Shown here in pieces: positions 12,471 through 24,262 of a stretch of 64,000 bases of DNA (position 1 is the first letter of the stretch; each line of letters starts with the position of its first letter). The notes under the pieces were generated by a model. That model did no database searches. It worked only from the letters and a program-made list of their open reading frames with translations, and was not told the origin of the DNA. Source of the stretch: Cenococcum geophilum 1.58 (Eukaryota; Ascomycota; Dothideomycetes; Gloniales; Gloniaceae). Location: assembly GCA_001692895.1 (NCBI GenBank), contig KV748234.1, positions 186,001 to 250,000 on the forward strand. The letters run 5' to 3'. The translations under genes and the position numbers were made by a program.

Positions 12471-13975
12471 CGCTAAGGGACATTCGAATCTGTACCAAAA
12501 GAAGAAGCAAGCAATGAGCAGATCCTTTCACTAAAATGGGTCTTCAAATATAAGTTCGACAGCGACGGCTATCTTCAAAAGCTAAAGGCTCGACTATATG
12601 TCCGCGGAGACCTACAGATTACTAAGGAAGAGACCTATGCAGCTACCCTAGCTGCTTGAATATTCCGTGCTCTCATGGCTATAGCAGCTGCATTCAATTT
12701 AGAAATTTAACAGTATAACGCCGTAAACGCGTTTATAAATGCCAAGCTAGTTAAGCTAGTCTACTGCTACTACCTAGAAGGATTTAATTAAAACGGATAT
12801 ATCCTAAAGCTACTTATAGCGCTATACGGATTAAAAATCTTACTATTACTTTAGTACAAAGAGCTCACCAGTATACTATTAAAATTTAGGTTAAAGCCTA
12901 TTCTAGGTACTAACTACCTATTTACTAATAGATAACTTATTATCTTCTTTTACGTAGACGATATTGCTGTTCTATTTGCCAAAAAGGACCTTTAAAGACT
13001 TAAAGAATTTAAAGCCAAATTACTATACCAATATGAGATCCGTGTACTAGGAGACCTACAATAGTTCCTAGGAATTTGAATTAAACAAGATCGACTAAGT
13101 TAAAAGATCTGGCTCTGCCAAGATTCCTATATCGAAAAGATAGCCAATTAATTTAATATTTAACCACTAGGAAGATTTTCTAAGTTACTACTTCCTGCTA
13201 AAGAACTGATTCCGTTTAACCAGCAGACGAACCCTTAAAGAACACTAGCCTATTAGTAACAAGTTGGTTCCCTTACGCACCTTGCCGTATTTAGAAGACC
13301 TAATATTATAAAGACGCATTCTAAGCTGGCCGAATTCCTTACTAATCCAAATTAAAAATACCTTAACGTAGTAAACTAAGCTATTACCTACTGCCTTAAA
13401 ACAAAATTAATAGCTATTAAATACTCTGGCGAAGTATTTAGAGCCTATGTCTACTTCAGAAACCCTAAAAAAAAAGACGTCACCTTTTACGGAGCATCTA
13501 ATATAGCATTTACAGACTATAAAAACACTAAACGGAGCTTTTAAGGATACCTATTTATCCTACTTAAGAGGACTAATCGATTAAAAAGCGACACTATAGC
13601 GATCTATTACTCGTTCGACTACCGAAGCAGAACTTCTCTCCTTATCTACTACTGCTGTTAAGATTATCTGGTGGCAGCGATTCTTTAAGGCAATTGGCTT
13701 CAATTTAAAGCGCGAATTTACCCTACTCTGCGACAATATGCAGACTATCCGCTTACTAAGACAGGATACACCAAAACTAGACACCAAGCTTCGATATATT
13801 GACGTCTATCAGCACTAGCTGAGACAAGAAGTCTAAGACAAAAAGATCGACATCCGGTGGGTCCCTATAGACAAAATGCCTACCGACGGTCTTATAAAGA
13901 TCCTACCTCGTCAAAGGCACAAAGTATAAATAAAGCAGTTAAATCTAGTAGATATTCGACATTAAATTACTACTG
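12471..13975 (+). pseudogene. Copia-1 reverse transcriptase and RNase H (broken, YVDD intact)
   Basis: RT blocks in order: TFESVPKEEA and LSLKWVFKYKFDSDG (about 12480-12560), KARLYVRGDLQ, YAATLAA, and NAVNAFINAKL (D changed to N in block A, about 12730). The catalytic FYVDDIAVLF follows, with YVDD at 12951-12962. LGDLQQFLGIQI and GSLTHLAVFRRPNI come next. The RNase H part has YGASNIAFTDYKNTKRSFQGY (about 13490-13550) and ends with DIRWVPIDKMPTDGLIK (about 13850-13900). RIP stops are frequent. Role: cDNA synthesis and RNA template removal. Confidence 0.85.
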
Positions 13976-14116
13976 CATCATCTAATAAAGACCTTTAAAC
14001 ATTACCCTATCCTTTTACTACTCCTAAATTATATCTAGAATTTCCTATTTTAGTATAGCGCCCACCTTCATTTTATATTCTACAGCTTTAACTACACCGT
14101 TAAATCTAGGGGGGTG

Positions 14117-14391
14117 TGTAACCAACAACAGGTACCATGTTAGATACTACCTTATAACTTACTACCCTGTCTTTTATCATTATATATCTCACTACTCATT
14201 TCTATTACCTACTCATTACCTATTACTAACTAAGTAGCAATGTTAACCTAGTGGCCAATTAGGTAACAGTTATAAATCATTATCGGCGTCTCCGCTAACC
14301 TTTACCACGTATTTTATATATATAGTACACCTGATTTCCATAGCTTTACAATTAAGTCGTTTACTCAATTCTCCCACACTGCACTATTACA
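14117..14391 (+). repeat. Copia-1 3' LTR
   Basis: 275 bp, TGTAACC...TATTACA, preceded by the polypurine tract AGGGGGGTG and followed by the target duplication TAAGA. It is the less mutated of the pair at its 5' terminus. Confidence 0.93.
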
Positions 14392-15681
14392 TAAGATTAT
14401 AACGCAATTTTAGTAATAGTAGATAAGCTAATAAAGTAGGGATACTTTATAGCGTGTATAGAAGAAATCTCAGCGGAAGATATTACTAGAATTTATATTA
14501 AAGAAGTATTTGTAAGATATAGAGCACTAAGTACGATTATATTAGATAGAGATCTAAGATTTATAGTAGTATTTTAGGAGGTATTCTTAGCGGAATAAGG
14601 AGTTTAAGTAGTAACTTTTACTATATATTATCTACAGACAGACAGTTAAACGAAAAGGTTAAATTAGATACTAAAGTAGTATCTAAAACACTACGTTAAT
14701 TATATATAGAATAATTAGGTATTATTATTACTAGTTATATAGTTTATATATAATGCGACACCTTAAAAAGAAATAGGTATATTACTATTTAAGGCGAATT
14801 ATAGATATAAGCTAAGAATATTATTATCGCTATATTAAGTAAAGAAAACGAGTAGCATAGCTAAGTAAAAAATGGAGATATTAATAAATCTTTATAAACA
14901 CCTTACGGAAATAGTAAAGGTGGTATAGTAAAGAATAAAAAAGTACTATAACGCTAAGAGATCTAAGGGACTAGATCTTAAAGGGGGGGATAAAGTATAG
15001 CTACTATATAAAAATTTTAAAAGTTAATAACTAAGTAAGAAGTTGGACTATATTAAACTAGGACCTTTTAAAATTATAGAGAGGATTTTACTAGTTATAT
15101 TTAAGTTAAACCTACTAGCTAAGATAAAGATCTATCCTATATAGTATATTGCGATGCTAGAGCCAGTATATAGGAATATTAAGCCACTAGTTTATAAAGT
15201 AGATACGTATAGAGGATAGGAGAAAGACAAATAGTAAGTTTTAAAGATCGTTAGTTATAAGAATATAGACAATAAAATATAGTATAAAGTAAAGTAGATA
15301 GGCTATAATAAGACTACCTAGGAGCCACTAAAAAATCTAAAAAATGTTATAAAAAAGGTATAGGAGTATCGAAAGAGAAAAGGTTAGGCAGTATTAATAA
15401 AGAAGGATCGCTAAAAAACAAGTTACCTAAAGGGGACCTAGGAAGAGCGACTGCCGAACTATTTAGAGTTATTTCCTTCTCTGTTAGAAGAGAATCCGTT
15501 TTTTTATTACTAAGTTCCTATAAACCTTATTCTATAAGTTTCTACTTCTTAAAATAAACCTTCTTATAAACTTTCTTAAGACAAAGGAGACGAGCATAAG
15601 TGTTTTAATAAGCCTTAAGGGCGCAACGCTCCTTATTACGGATATAAGCTAAATAAAGCTTATTATTGTGCTAAAGCTAGT
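14392..15681 (+). pseudogene. Gypsy-A copy G1, segment 2: integrase C-terminal half and chromodomain
   Basis: The G1 integrase resumes after Copia-1: ARIYIKEVFVRYRALSTIIL, then DRDLRFIVVF (second catalytic D region, about 14550). KRLNQILKQYLKHYVNY and the GDKVQLLYKNFKSQQL block follow at about 14990. A chromodomain follows at about 15262-15372: IQYKVKQIGYNKTTQEPLKNLKN, with two Trp positions changed to stops or read as Gln. This places the family among chromoviruses. A tail of further coding sequence continues to 15681, where G2 inserted (target duplication CTAGT). G1 resumes at 38358. Confidence 0.85.
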
Positions 15682-16111
15682 TATTACAAACGCTTTAAGT
15701 ACGATATTACGACTACTTAGAGAAAAGTCGGAAGAAGCTAGTTAGTTAATAAGAGCATGGTTTAGTATAGAGCTAGTAGAACCATATAACAAGGAATAGT
15801 AACTAAGGTTATATAATATTGTATATAGTGTACGAGTTATATAAACGGAATGTATATATAATATGTATAAGGTAAACCTTACGTATAAGGGAAGTTTCCT
15901 AGAAGTATAGATGTATATTTAAAGGACTATAGTCCCTACCTAGATAGTTCCTTTCTTTATAGTGATTCTTAGAATACAATTATTGTTAATCTGTTAGGTA
16001 ACCACTCTACTAGTTATACTTATTACTGTTATATTATTAACTTTCTATATTACCTATATACCTAGCCCATTAACAAGTCTACTATAGTTCCTACTATAAG
16101 GCTCTATTATA
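15682..16111 (+). repeat. Gypsy-A G2 5' LTR
   Basis: 430 bp, TATTACAAACGC...CTATTATA (T-G and C-A ends changed by RIP). The centre (about 15815-15880) differs strongly from the LTRs of G1, G3 and G4, whereas both ends are conserved among all copies. Confidence 0.9.
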
Positions 16112-16149
16112 CAATTACTACCATAGTTATAGTCTTAGAAGTTAAACAA

Positions 16150-18402
16150 TATACTACTAAAAGCAGCTACTATAACGCTATTAATGGTAGTAACCACTTT
16201 AAGGTTAAGTGGAGATATAAGCATATAAGATACTAACTTATAACTAGTTACGGTTAAATAGTTATAGGAAATAGTTAATTAGTTAAACAAAAATAACTAA
16301 CTACTTAAAGAAAGACTTAATAAAATTAGAGTAGTAAAGGTTAAGTTACCTTTAATTAAACGATTCTTAGGAGAGAGATTAAAGCTTAAAGGATTTCTTA
16401 TGTAAATACATTTTAAGGTTATGTAAAAAGGGGCTAAGTTAGCCACGTTAATAGATTAGATAGCCTACGCAGGACTATTCTTAATAGGAAGGGCGCTTAA
16501 ATAGTTTAAACCCTACTTAATAAAAATATAGACTAACGGAATAACTACTACTAATTAAGATGTATAATTTATATTTTCTAGCTAGATAGGATTTATAAAA
16601 TAACTAATATAGATATTTAGGGACCCAGAAGTAATAGTTATAGTAAAAAAAAAGCTTTAGGACCTAATATAGCGAACCTTAGTAATTAAGTACATAATAT
16701 AGTTTTAAATACTTACTATATAGGTCGAATAGAATAATAGGGCGCTTATAGTATAGTATAAATAGGGACTTAAGGCTAAAGTCTAGGACGTAATTATTCT
16801 AATAGAAGATATAGACACCCTTAGGGAATTAATAGATTAAGTAATTAAGATTAATAATAGGATCTTCTAAAGGGAATAGGCTAAGAGAGGCTAGGATAGA
16901 GTTTTATAGTTATATAAGATGCAAAGCACGCAATAACTAAAGCTAAATTAGAAACTATAGTATAGCGCAGAGCTAATAGACCTAAGTAGTACTAAGGAAA
17001 CCTATAAGAGATAGGGAAAATAATTATAGAAACCTAGAAGTTAAGGATTAAGTAATTATAGGACTAAGAAGTATAGGCTAAACTAAGGATTTTAATAGCA
17101 GAAGATGTTTAAGCGGACTTTATAGCAAAAGTAATAGTTTAAAGACGGAGCTTATATAAATTACGGAAAATAGGGTTATTTTGCTAAAGACTATAAAAGT
17201 AGTTAGAATTACTACGCGGTAAAGGGAACTAGACTAATAGTATATAATATATATATATATAGAGACGATAGTATACTGTAAGGAATAAAAGAATATTTAA
17301 TTAAAAGTTTTATGTTTTGTTATAATAATATATACTAAATTTATAAAGACGCTAAGTATAGTATAAGTTATTAGCTATAAAAGCTAGAGTTAAAAGGACT
17401 TAAAGGAACTAGAGAGTTAGATAAAGAATAAAATTAACTCTGAAAGCTAGATTAAGATATTATAGTAATAATAATAATAAAGTTAGAGTACTTATTAATT
17501 AATAGCGTTAAGAAAGAAAAAGGAACTAACTGGGGGTATCTAAACCTTAATAATGTAATAGAAGTAGAGACTAAAACTACTATAGAGTAAGGTTTAGTAA
17601 CGGGTATTATAATACCGTTAGATATGGTATTTATCGCTTTATAAAATAGAAGGAGTAATATTTAGAGATAATTAAGTAAGTAAACAACTGCTAGTGCTAG
17701 CTTACTACTTAATAAAGGCAAAAGGCTAAAGGCTTAAGATTCTTAAGACAAGATAAAAGATAACTAAGATTCTTAAGACGAGATAAGGTATACTTAGGGA
17801 CCTATAATAAATAACAACCAATAGAGTAGAGTAACGGCTTAGTTTAGTAATATATAAATAAGCTTAGGACGAAGTTTCCTAAAGGTATAAGACTCTTAAG
17901 ACAAGATAAGTAAGATTTAAGACTTTTAAAATAAGATGAGAATACTAGTAAAGCCTAGTTAAACTAAGGCTAGAGTATAACTTAAGAAAGAAGTAAGCTT
18001 AGAATTAAAGAATCTAAGGGATTAAGAATTTGGGGTATAAATAAGGACACCTATAAGTAAGAGGTAAGAGGCTTTTATATAGATTAAAGAATCTATAATA
18101 TAAATAGCAGTTAGACTAGGAGATAGGTATATAGACCTAAAGGACTTATTAGTAGAACATAGTGTTTAGACTAAAGATTAAAAAGTTAATACTATAATTA
18201 AGAAGTAAGAGAACTTTAAGGATTTAATTATAAGACGCAAATAACGAGAAACTATAGATAATTTTAAAGCAAGAATCCTTATATAGTAAGAATAGAAACT
18301 AAATATAGGATTTAGCGTACTAGGTCGTATATAAGATAAAGCACTAGTATAAAGAATTATTAATAGGCCGAAAGTAGGCACGCTAAGAGCTAAGTAGCTT
18401 AC
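16150..18402 (+). pseudogene. Gypsy-A G2 gag, zinc knuckle and linker, part 1 (broken)
   Basis: Gag frame with stops: the start codon position near 16155 is ATA instead of ATG. Capsid-like text includes LIKRFLGERLKLKGFL (about 16360). The zinc knuckle at about 17148-17200 reads INYGKQGYFAKDYKSS, so most of its Cys residues are lost. Short DSQDKI-type repeats encoded by AAGATTCTTAAGACAAGATA lie at about 17730-17790 and 17885-17930. The frame then enters the uncharacterised linker (NFKDLIIRRKQ, about 18215) and is cut at 18402 by Copia-2 with duplication CTTAC. Confidence 0.75.
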
Positions 18403-18575
18403 TATCGGAACGTTAATTATGTGACGTGGTTATGGGACCACGTAGCGAGGTTAGCTAACCTGACCTTGGAGCAACCCCTTACTTTTAGTAAAAACAATTA
18501 ACTACCAACTTCAACACCGCATACGTACCACTATAAGTGATATTCGTGTACGTTAATAAAGTAAGTATACCGACA
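18403..18575 (+). repeat. Copia-2 5' LTR
   Basis: 173 bp, TATCGGAACG...TATACCGACA (first G changed to A). Nearly identical to 24525-24697 apart from C/T and G/A changes. Confidence 0.93.
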
Positions 18576-18613
18576 CTGATTAGTAGACGTATAGATTAGG
18601 AAATACGCAATAG

Positions 18614-18910
18614 CAAAGCTTGAAACTACGCATTAGCTTAACTGCTAACGCGTTAGATCGCAGAGCTATCGCCCTATTTTAGTTAAAGGAGAAAGCTATG
18701 TTACCCTTAAAGCTCGAGACCACGTATTAGCTTGCTGACGCGTAAGATTGCCTAGAGAATCATATCTTTACTTAGAGAGAGCTACGTTACCCCTTAAAGC
18801 TTGAGACTACGTATTAACTTAACTGTTAACGCGTTAGATTGCCTAGAGGACCTTAAAGCTTAAGACCACGTATTAACTTAACTGCTGACGCGTAAGATCG
18901 CCTAGAGGAC
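18614..18910 (+). repeat. Copia-2 leader: four degenerate direct repeats each with an ACGCGT box
   Basis: Four repeats of about 50-57 bp begin AAAGCTTGAGACCACG-like and end GATYGCCTAGAGGACC-like, at about 18614, 18709, 18795 and 18853. Each contains one exact ACGCGT (18648, 18738, 18829, 18888), the MluI cell-cycle box recognised by MBF-type regulators in yeasts. The repeats lie between the 5' LTR and gag, where leader or promoter-proximal control sequences would be expected. A regulatory role is inference. Confidence 0.75.
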
Positions 18911-19090
18911 CGTATCTTTACTAAGAATTGTCTTTAGTCTTTAGTCTTTAAAAACTATAGATTTGTTAAGGGGATATGCACACACCCTTATACCCTTACC
19001 TTTACACCCCCGACCTTAACCTTGACCTTAACCTTAACTTTTAAATAACGACTACCCTTATACACAAAGATATGATAATATAGAAATTGA
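18911..19090 (+). other. Rest of the Copia-2 leader
   Basis: Non-coding. It contains a short run of CCTTAA/CCTTGA words (about 19011-19040) and pyrimidine-rich CCCTTA words before them. No gene or clear signal is visible. Confidence 0.4.
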
Positions 19091-20760
19091 CTAAAAGGAA
19101 AGAATTACTAAATATGGCTACGGAATTGACTTAGAGACGGCTATGGATGACGATCTAGTAGAGTATATAGAGACTAAGATGTACCTATATACACGGCACA
19201 ACCTTACAGACTTTTTACTGTAGATAGTGTATTAGGAAGACTTTAAAGACTTTACGCCAGAGCTCTTTAAATAAGTATGATCTAAAACTAGAGCGGGAAT
19301 CCGTAACTACCTAGTTAAGAAAGGAGTATACGTTGTTAAGCAAGATAAGAGGCATACCCTTAGCAAGGTGCTAACAGACGTCGCCTATAAAGAAGAGTTT
19401 TATAAATAGACGGACGAGGAGCTTATTGCGGCCCTTGCAGAGGTAAAGCTAATAATTACGACAACTCTGTAAGACTAACTTAATTCGACCTTAGACAAGC
19501 TTGCTATACCTCCAGCCCTACTATTAGGTACTCCACCAACTCCACCAGCTATTCCAGCCGCTGTACTACTAGCTACTCCGGTTACTACACCGCTAGCTAC
19601 CCTAATTGTAGCACCGCCAGCTACCCCGGTCGCTGCCCCCGCTACCTTTACTACCCCCCCTAGATTTACTCCGATTGCTATACCGCCAGCTACTCTAATT
19701 GCTACCCCTGCTAACCTTGCTACCCCTCCTAGTCCTTAATCCTCTAATTATAACCAAATCCACGCTCTTATTAACCAACTGCTATAGCTAAAAGAGTAGC
19801 AACTGCAGCAGCTATAGTAACCGCAGCAGCTATATATATATATACTACCCGAACTAGCTATACCTAGTATAGAGTAAGGACCTAAGCAAGGATCTAGATA
19901 CAGTAAGGAGGTAGCTATAATTGTAAAGATCTACACAGACGACTAAAAGTACAATGGAGTTAACGACAGCTTTAACTTTAAGCTAACTATCTTCTATAAT
20001 ATCTATAAGAGATCTGGCTTACCACCAGAAGGCTACGTAGTAGCATTCCCTAGTATGCTAAAAGGGCTTGCTTAGGACTATTACTATAACAGTAACCTTG
20101 AGTTAAGACCTTTTACTAAAGCCTATAACTATATACGATAGTTCTTTAAAGGGCTAGAATACTACCGTAAGAATCTTATAGAGTGGAACAGTATAACCCT
20201 CTAAGGAGTTATGGATAAGAACCCTAATAAGTTAATCTATTAGAACTTCTAACTACTTATAGATAAGCTGCTAAAGTAACGCCATGGACTATACCTAGAC
20301 TTCTGTATGAACCATATTCTTATAAATAAGCTGGTTACTGCTTACTAGGGAGTACCAGTATGCTATATTGCTGTCTCTAACCCTTTAGAAGACCTCTCTT
20401 AGTTAATTAGTAAGCTATAATCCTCTATTATTACGTGGAAAAAAGAATACCCCCTATAGGCCTTAATAAGATCGTCTTATTAAGCCTTCTTTACGGATTA
20501 ACGCTATTACTAAAATGACCAGAATTAAAACCGAAACACCAATTGCTATGGCAGTAATCGCCCCTATAGAACTAACGGTAGACTAAAGGCTAAGTGCTAT
20601 GTCTGTAAGAAGGAGGACTGCCGTTTATAGAAACATATAGAGGAGGAGCGTAATCGGTCTAGAGACGACTATAAGAGACGTTTTATTGATATTAAGGGCC
20701 GCAATAAGGGCAACTTTAATAACCACTTTAAATAATACGTCGCCGTCTGCAAAAGAGATA
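19091..20760 (+). pseudogene. Copia-2 gag with Pro/Ala/Thr tract, polyQ tract and zinc knuckle (broken)
   Basis: The frame starts around 19100 (GYGIDLETAMDDDLVEYIETK). A Pro/Ala/Thr-rich segment runs from about 19500 to 19730 and a Gln-rich segment (QLQQLQQPQQL) from about 19780 to 19840. The capsid-like core follows: VAIIVKIYTDDQKYNG (about 19915), LIDKLLKQRHGLYLDF and AFFTDQRYYQ. The zinc knuckle reads CYVCKKEDCRLQKHIEEERN (about 20600-20655), a fungal copia form with Cys-x2-Cys retained. Stops are at Gln codons. Copia-3 encodes a related gag. Confidence 0.78.
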
Positions 20761-21540
20761 AAGAGGATAACTTAAACTTTAAAGCCTATATATATAACGC
20801 TAACGACTCTAGAAGCGATGCCGGAAAACCTAATAATAGTTCTACCTATATTACTACCTTTGGAACACTTACTATAGAGGAAGCAACCTCTATAAGCGTA
20901 GAACTAGCTAATAAGGCTTATATATACCTACTTATGGTTTTAGAACTTACTACGGAGTCTACTATGGAACCTTACACAGAGACTAACCCATTTGCCTATA
21001 GTACGGCTACAGCTATAGCGTTATAATACACCTTAACGGTCTTTATAGGAATTATAATTAATATAGGTGCTTCGCGCAAGTCTATAGCTAGCTATAGTTA
21101 ATTCTAAGCTTTATAGGCCGTAGATAAGTCTATAAGTTTTAATACGTTAACTAAGGGCTAAGTAACTATCTAATTCGGGATTAGAGCCTCTATATCTATT
21201 GGAACTATAAATATTAACAGCCCTATAGGCAAGGTATAATTCCATATTATTAAAGCAGATACTCCCTTTCTACTTTGCTTAGTAGATATAGATAGACTCT
21301 ATATTAAATACGATAACCTAAAGGACGTCATTATTACTCGCACTAAAAGGGTGCTAGTAGTTAGACAATTTGGCCACCCATTTCTCTTATGGAGCTTCTC
21401 CTTATAGTCTTATTTAGTTAAGTCTTTTAATATAAACCCTTACTACTTAACTAATGTAGAACTATAACGTCTATACTGTTGATTTGGTTACCTATTAGTT
21501 AATAGACTGCAAAAGCTTTTTAATAAGGCTGGCTACGGCT
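20761..21540 (+). pseudogene. Copia-2 protease-like region (broken)
   Basis: Between gag and integrase the frame reads IGIIINIGASRKSIASYSQFQAL at about 21050-21110. Here NIGAS stands for the DTGAS/DSGAS active site of a retroviral-type aspartic protease, with D changed to N. The downstream segments FGIRASISIGTI and FLLCLVDIDRLYIKYDNL are typical of this lineage. Role: polyprotein processing. Inactive here. Confidence 0.65.
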
Positions 21541-22510
21541 ATAACACTAATAGATCCGCTATTAAAGAGCTAACTAAACTCTGCCACTATTGCTAGAAGT
21601 ATAGCAGATCTCTAGGTAGATTTCGCTTCACCCTATAAGACAACGTCAATTTTAATTATAATATCATTGTCAATATTATGTATATTAGCGGCTCCCCCCT
21701 ACTATATATAGTTAACGAAGCAACTCGATTTTAAGCTGGTAGATAGCTACGAGATATTAGCGCCAAGCATACTTAGGACATTCTACGGATGTGCTAGATT
21801 AATAGCTACTTAGGACTACTAGACCTAATTACTACAGACGCTGGGAAGAACTTTGTTAGCAAGGAGTTTAAGCACTACGCTACCACTATAGGAGTAACTA
21901 TAAAGTCAGTTCCAGTTGAATTACACAATTCTATTGGAATGGTAGAGCGCTACCACGGTCCGCTACGACGAGCCTACCAAATTATTACGACTAAAATCCC
22001 TAAAATTAGTAAGGAGATGGCCCTACAAATGGCCTTTAAAGCTATTAATAACACGGCTAGCCTAGAAGGCCTAGTCTCTACACTCCTAGTCTTTAGAGCT
22101 TACCCCCGAATGGTTAAATCGGACGCGCTATTACCTTCAGTTATATAGCGAGCTGCGGCTATTAAGAAAGCAATAGTGGAAATCTAGAAGCTATAAGCTG
22201 AACAATAGATCGCTAATGCTCTTAATATGCGAAACGGACCACGAACTAACGCTATTTACAGCCTCCTACCTAGTTCGCCTATCTTAGTTTAGAGAGAAGG
22301 CAATACTGGCTAGAGTGGTTATTGGGATGGGCCATATACGCTACTTGCCGTTAATAGTAAGACCTATACCGTAAAGCTACTAAATGGGCCTACGACCTTT
22401 CGCTCTATAGTTGTGAAATCTTACCTACTAGACCTATAAGACCTAGTTAAACTACGAGAGCCTATTAAATCAGCTAAACCAGTACCTTTACTAGCTAAAC
22501 CTTAATTGTT
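21541..22510 (+). pseudogene. Copia-2 integrase (broken)
   Basis: The zinc region (CHYCQKYSRSLGRFRF, about 21580) precedes a core whose first Asp position reads VNIMYISG, i.e. D changed to N. The second Asp is kept in TTDAGKNFVSKEF (about 21830). The third catalytic residue, Glu, is kept in GMVERYHGPLRRAYQ (about 21935). The stretch 21939-22148 is open and encodes the conserved alpha-helical end of the core. It continues to the WDGPYTLLAVNSKTYTVKL C-terminal block near 22325-22380. Confidence 0.82.
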
Positions 22511-22532
22511 ACCTAAAGCCGAACTATAGCTA

Positions 22533-22568
22533 CCGCCAAAGCGAGGTAGAGGTCGCCCCCGTAAATAC
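22533..22568 (+). other. AT-hook coding segment between Copia-2 integrase and RT
   Basis: In frame with the polyprotein, codons encode PPKRGRGRPRKY, whose GRP core flanked by Arg/Lys is the AT-hook consensus for binding the minor groove of AT-rich DNA. Its codons are unmutated in an otherwise damaged frame. It sits immediately C-terminal to integrase, where targeting modules are known in other retroelements. Confidence 0.8.
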
Positions 22569-22689
22569 CTATTGCTTACGGCTATCGCAGACATAGCTAC
22601 TATAGACGCTACGATAGATATAGGTGCTTTTATGGGTGATATTGCAAATATCGCTGATATCGCTATCTACTTACAGAACGATAATAACA

Positions 22690-24235
22690 TCCAATTCAGT
22701 GCTTTATAATAAAAGGAGGTTATAGGCCTACTCGAGAAAGGCGTCTTTAAGATTATTAAGCTACGCGATATGCTAAAGGGGGTTAGACTCTTTAACTCAT
22801 GGTTTATTAATAAGATCAAGAATAAGGGAACTAATAGAGCCTTTAAGAAATTATAACTTGTTATATAGGCCTATAATAATTTGGAGAAAGAGCTAGTCCT
22901 TACTTAGTTACTAATAATTTAACGGGTTAGCCAGCGGCTAATTCTCTATATCGCTGCTATGCTACCGCAGATATAACTCTACCTCCAAGACATCTTATAA
23001 GCCTACGTCTAGTCCACTACGAACCTAAACCGCGAGTTCTACGTACGACCACCACACGAGCTAAATAAATAATTGGGAATTAATACGGACTCCGTTCTAA
23101 AGGTTGTAAAGCTACTTTATAGAGTACCTAAAGCTGGAAACCACTGGTTTAAGACCTACTATTTACACTATGTTAATCAGCTGCGAATGGACTAGTCTAC
23201 GTACGACCCTTGCTTGCTTTACAGCGATAAGCCTTTCAGAATTGTCGGCCTACAGACTAACGATACACTATTCCTTATAGATGATACCTTTACAGAGGCT
23301 GAATAAAGCGAACTATATAAGGCCAAATTTATGGCTAAGGAGTGAGAGTAATTAACCGCTAATACACTAATTAAGTTTAACGGAGGACTTATTTAATTAA
23401 TATAAGATAGGAGTATTACGCTAACGCAAAAGCGCCAGTGTGAGAACCTTAGTGTAGTTAATACTACGCCAGTAGATAGTACTAGCTCTAGAGGAGTTAC
23501 GCGTGGCCTGCTTACGCTAAAGGACTAGTATATTGCTTAACGCGCTAGAGGAGCCTATATTGCCTTAGTCTGTCAGCTAGAGGCCTTATTTGACCTATCC
23601 TTTGCTACCTAGGTAATTAACCTAGTTAAAGATGATGTAAAGAGTCTTAATAAGCGATTAAGCTAGCAGATTGAGAACGCAAATAGAGGCCTAAAGTTCG
23701 TTAAGCTAGACGTTAATACCTTATAACTCCTAGTATTTACGGACGCTTCCTTCACCAATAATAAGGACTTATCTTCGCAAATTGGCTACGTACTTGTACT
23801 AGCAGACGCCTTAAATAAGGCAAATATCGTTTATTGGTCCTTAGTTAAGTGTAAAAGAGTTACTAGGAGTGTATTAGCCTTAGAGTTATATAGCATAGCG
23901 TATGGTTTTAATATAGGCGCTATAATTAAATCTACGCTAGATAAGGTCTTACAGGTTAACTTGCCACTCGTTCTCTGTACTAATTTAAAGTCTTTATACG
24001 ACTATCTTGTCCGACTAGAAACTACGTAAGAGAAACGCTTAATAATTAATGTGATATGCCTTCGCTAAGCTTATAAACAAAGACAGATTACTAAAGTCAA
24101 GTGGATTAATGGAGATACTAACCCTGCGAACGCTATAATAAAGGGTAAGCCCTATACGGCACTATTATAGCTTATTAACACGAATTAAGTCGAATTACGG
24201 GCTGTAGGGTGGGTTAAGCGAACGGATTCGACTTT
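22690..24235 (+). pseudogene. Copia-2 reverse transcriptase and RNase H (broken, QTDD-type)
   Basis: The RT lead-in is QKEVIGLLEKGVFKII (about 22710). It is followed by RLFNSWFINKIKNKGTNRAFKK-type block 1, and LYIAAMLPQIQLYLQDILQAYVQS (block A with D changed to N or I). VRPPHELNKQLG, LYRVPKAGNHWFKTYY and DPCLLYSDKPFRIVGLQTNDTLFLID come next. The active box reads Q-T-N-D at 23253-23264 where QTDD is expected. RNase H includes LLVFTDASFTNNKDLSSQIGY (about 23730), RSVLALELYS (about 23870) and VKWINGDTNPANA. Several TAA/TAG stops are present. Confidence 0.82.
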
Positions 24236-24262
24236 AGTTTAGTGTTGGCGCTAGTACTAAGC

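Larger units (their letters stand above)
8808..14391 (+). mobile_element. Copia-1: full-length Ty1/copia element inserted in G1
   Basis: This 5584-bp element has two 275-bp LTRs, a gag-integrase-RT-RNase H order typical of Ty1/copia, and a 5-bp target duplication TAAGA (8803-8807 and 14392-14396) inside the G1 integrase. A purine-rich tract (AGGGGGGTG) sits directly before the 3' LTR. The frames carry many CAA/CAG-to-stop and TGG-to-TGA changes, so it is dead. The RT catalytic YVDD survives. It is younger than G1, whose frame resumes exactly after the duplication. Confidence 0.93.

Noticed and set aside
18178-18381. Minus-strand frame of 67 codons that recurs at 60862-61065 and in related form at 27479-27661
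   Set aside because: It recurs only because the Gypsy-A linker recurs; it is antisense to a frame with better support. The lack of stops follows from RIP making few antisense stops.
18981-19045. Run of CCCTTA, CCTTAA and CCTTGA words resembling telomere repeats
   Set aside because: Too short and irregular, not the exact TTAGGG/CCCTAA unit, and located inside the Copia-2 leader.
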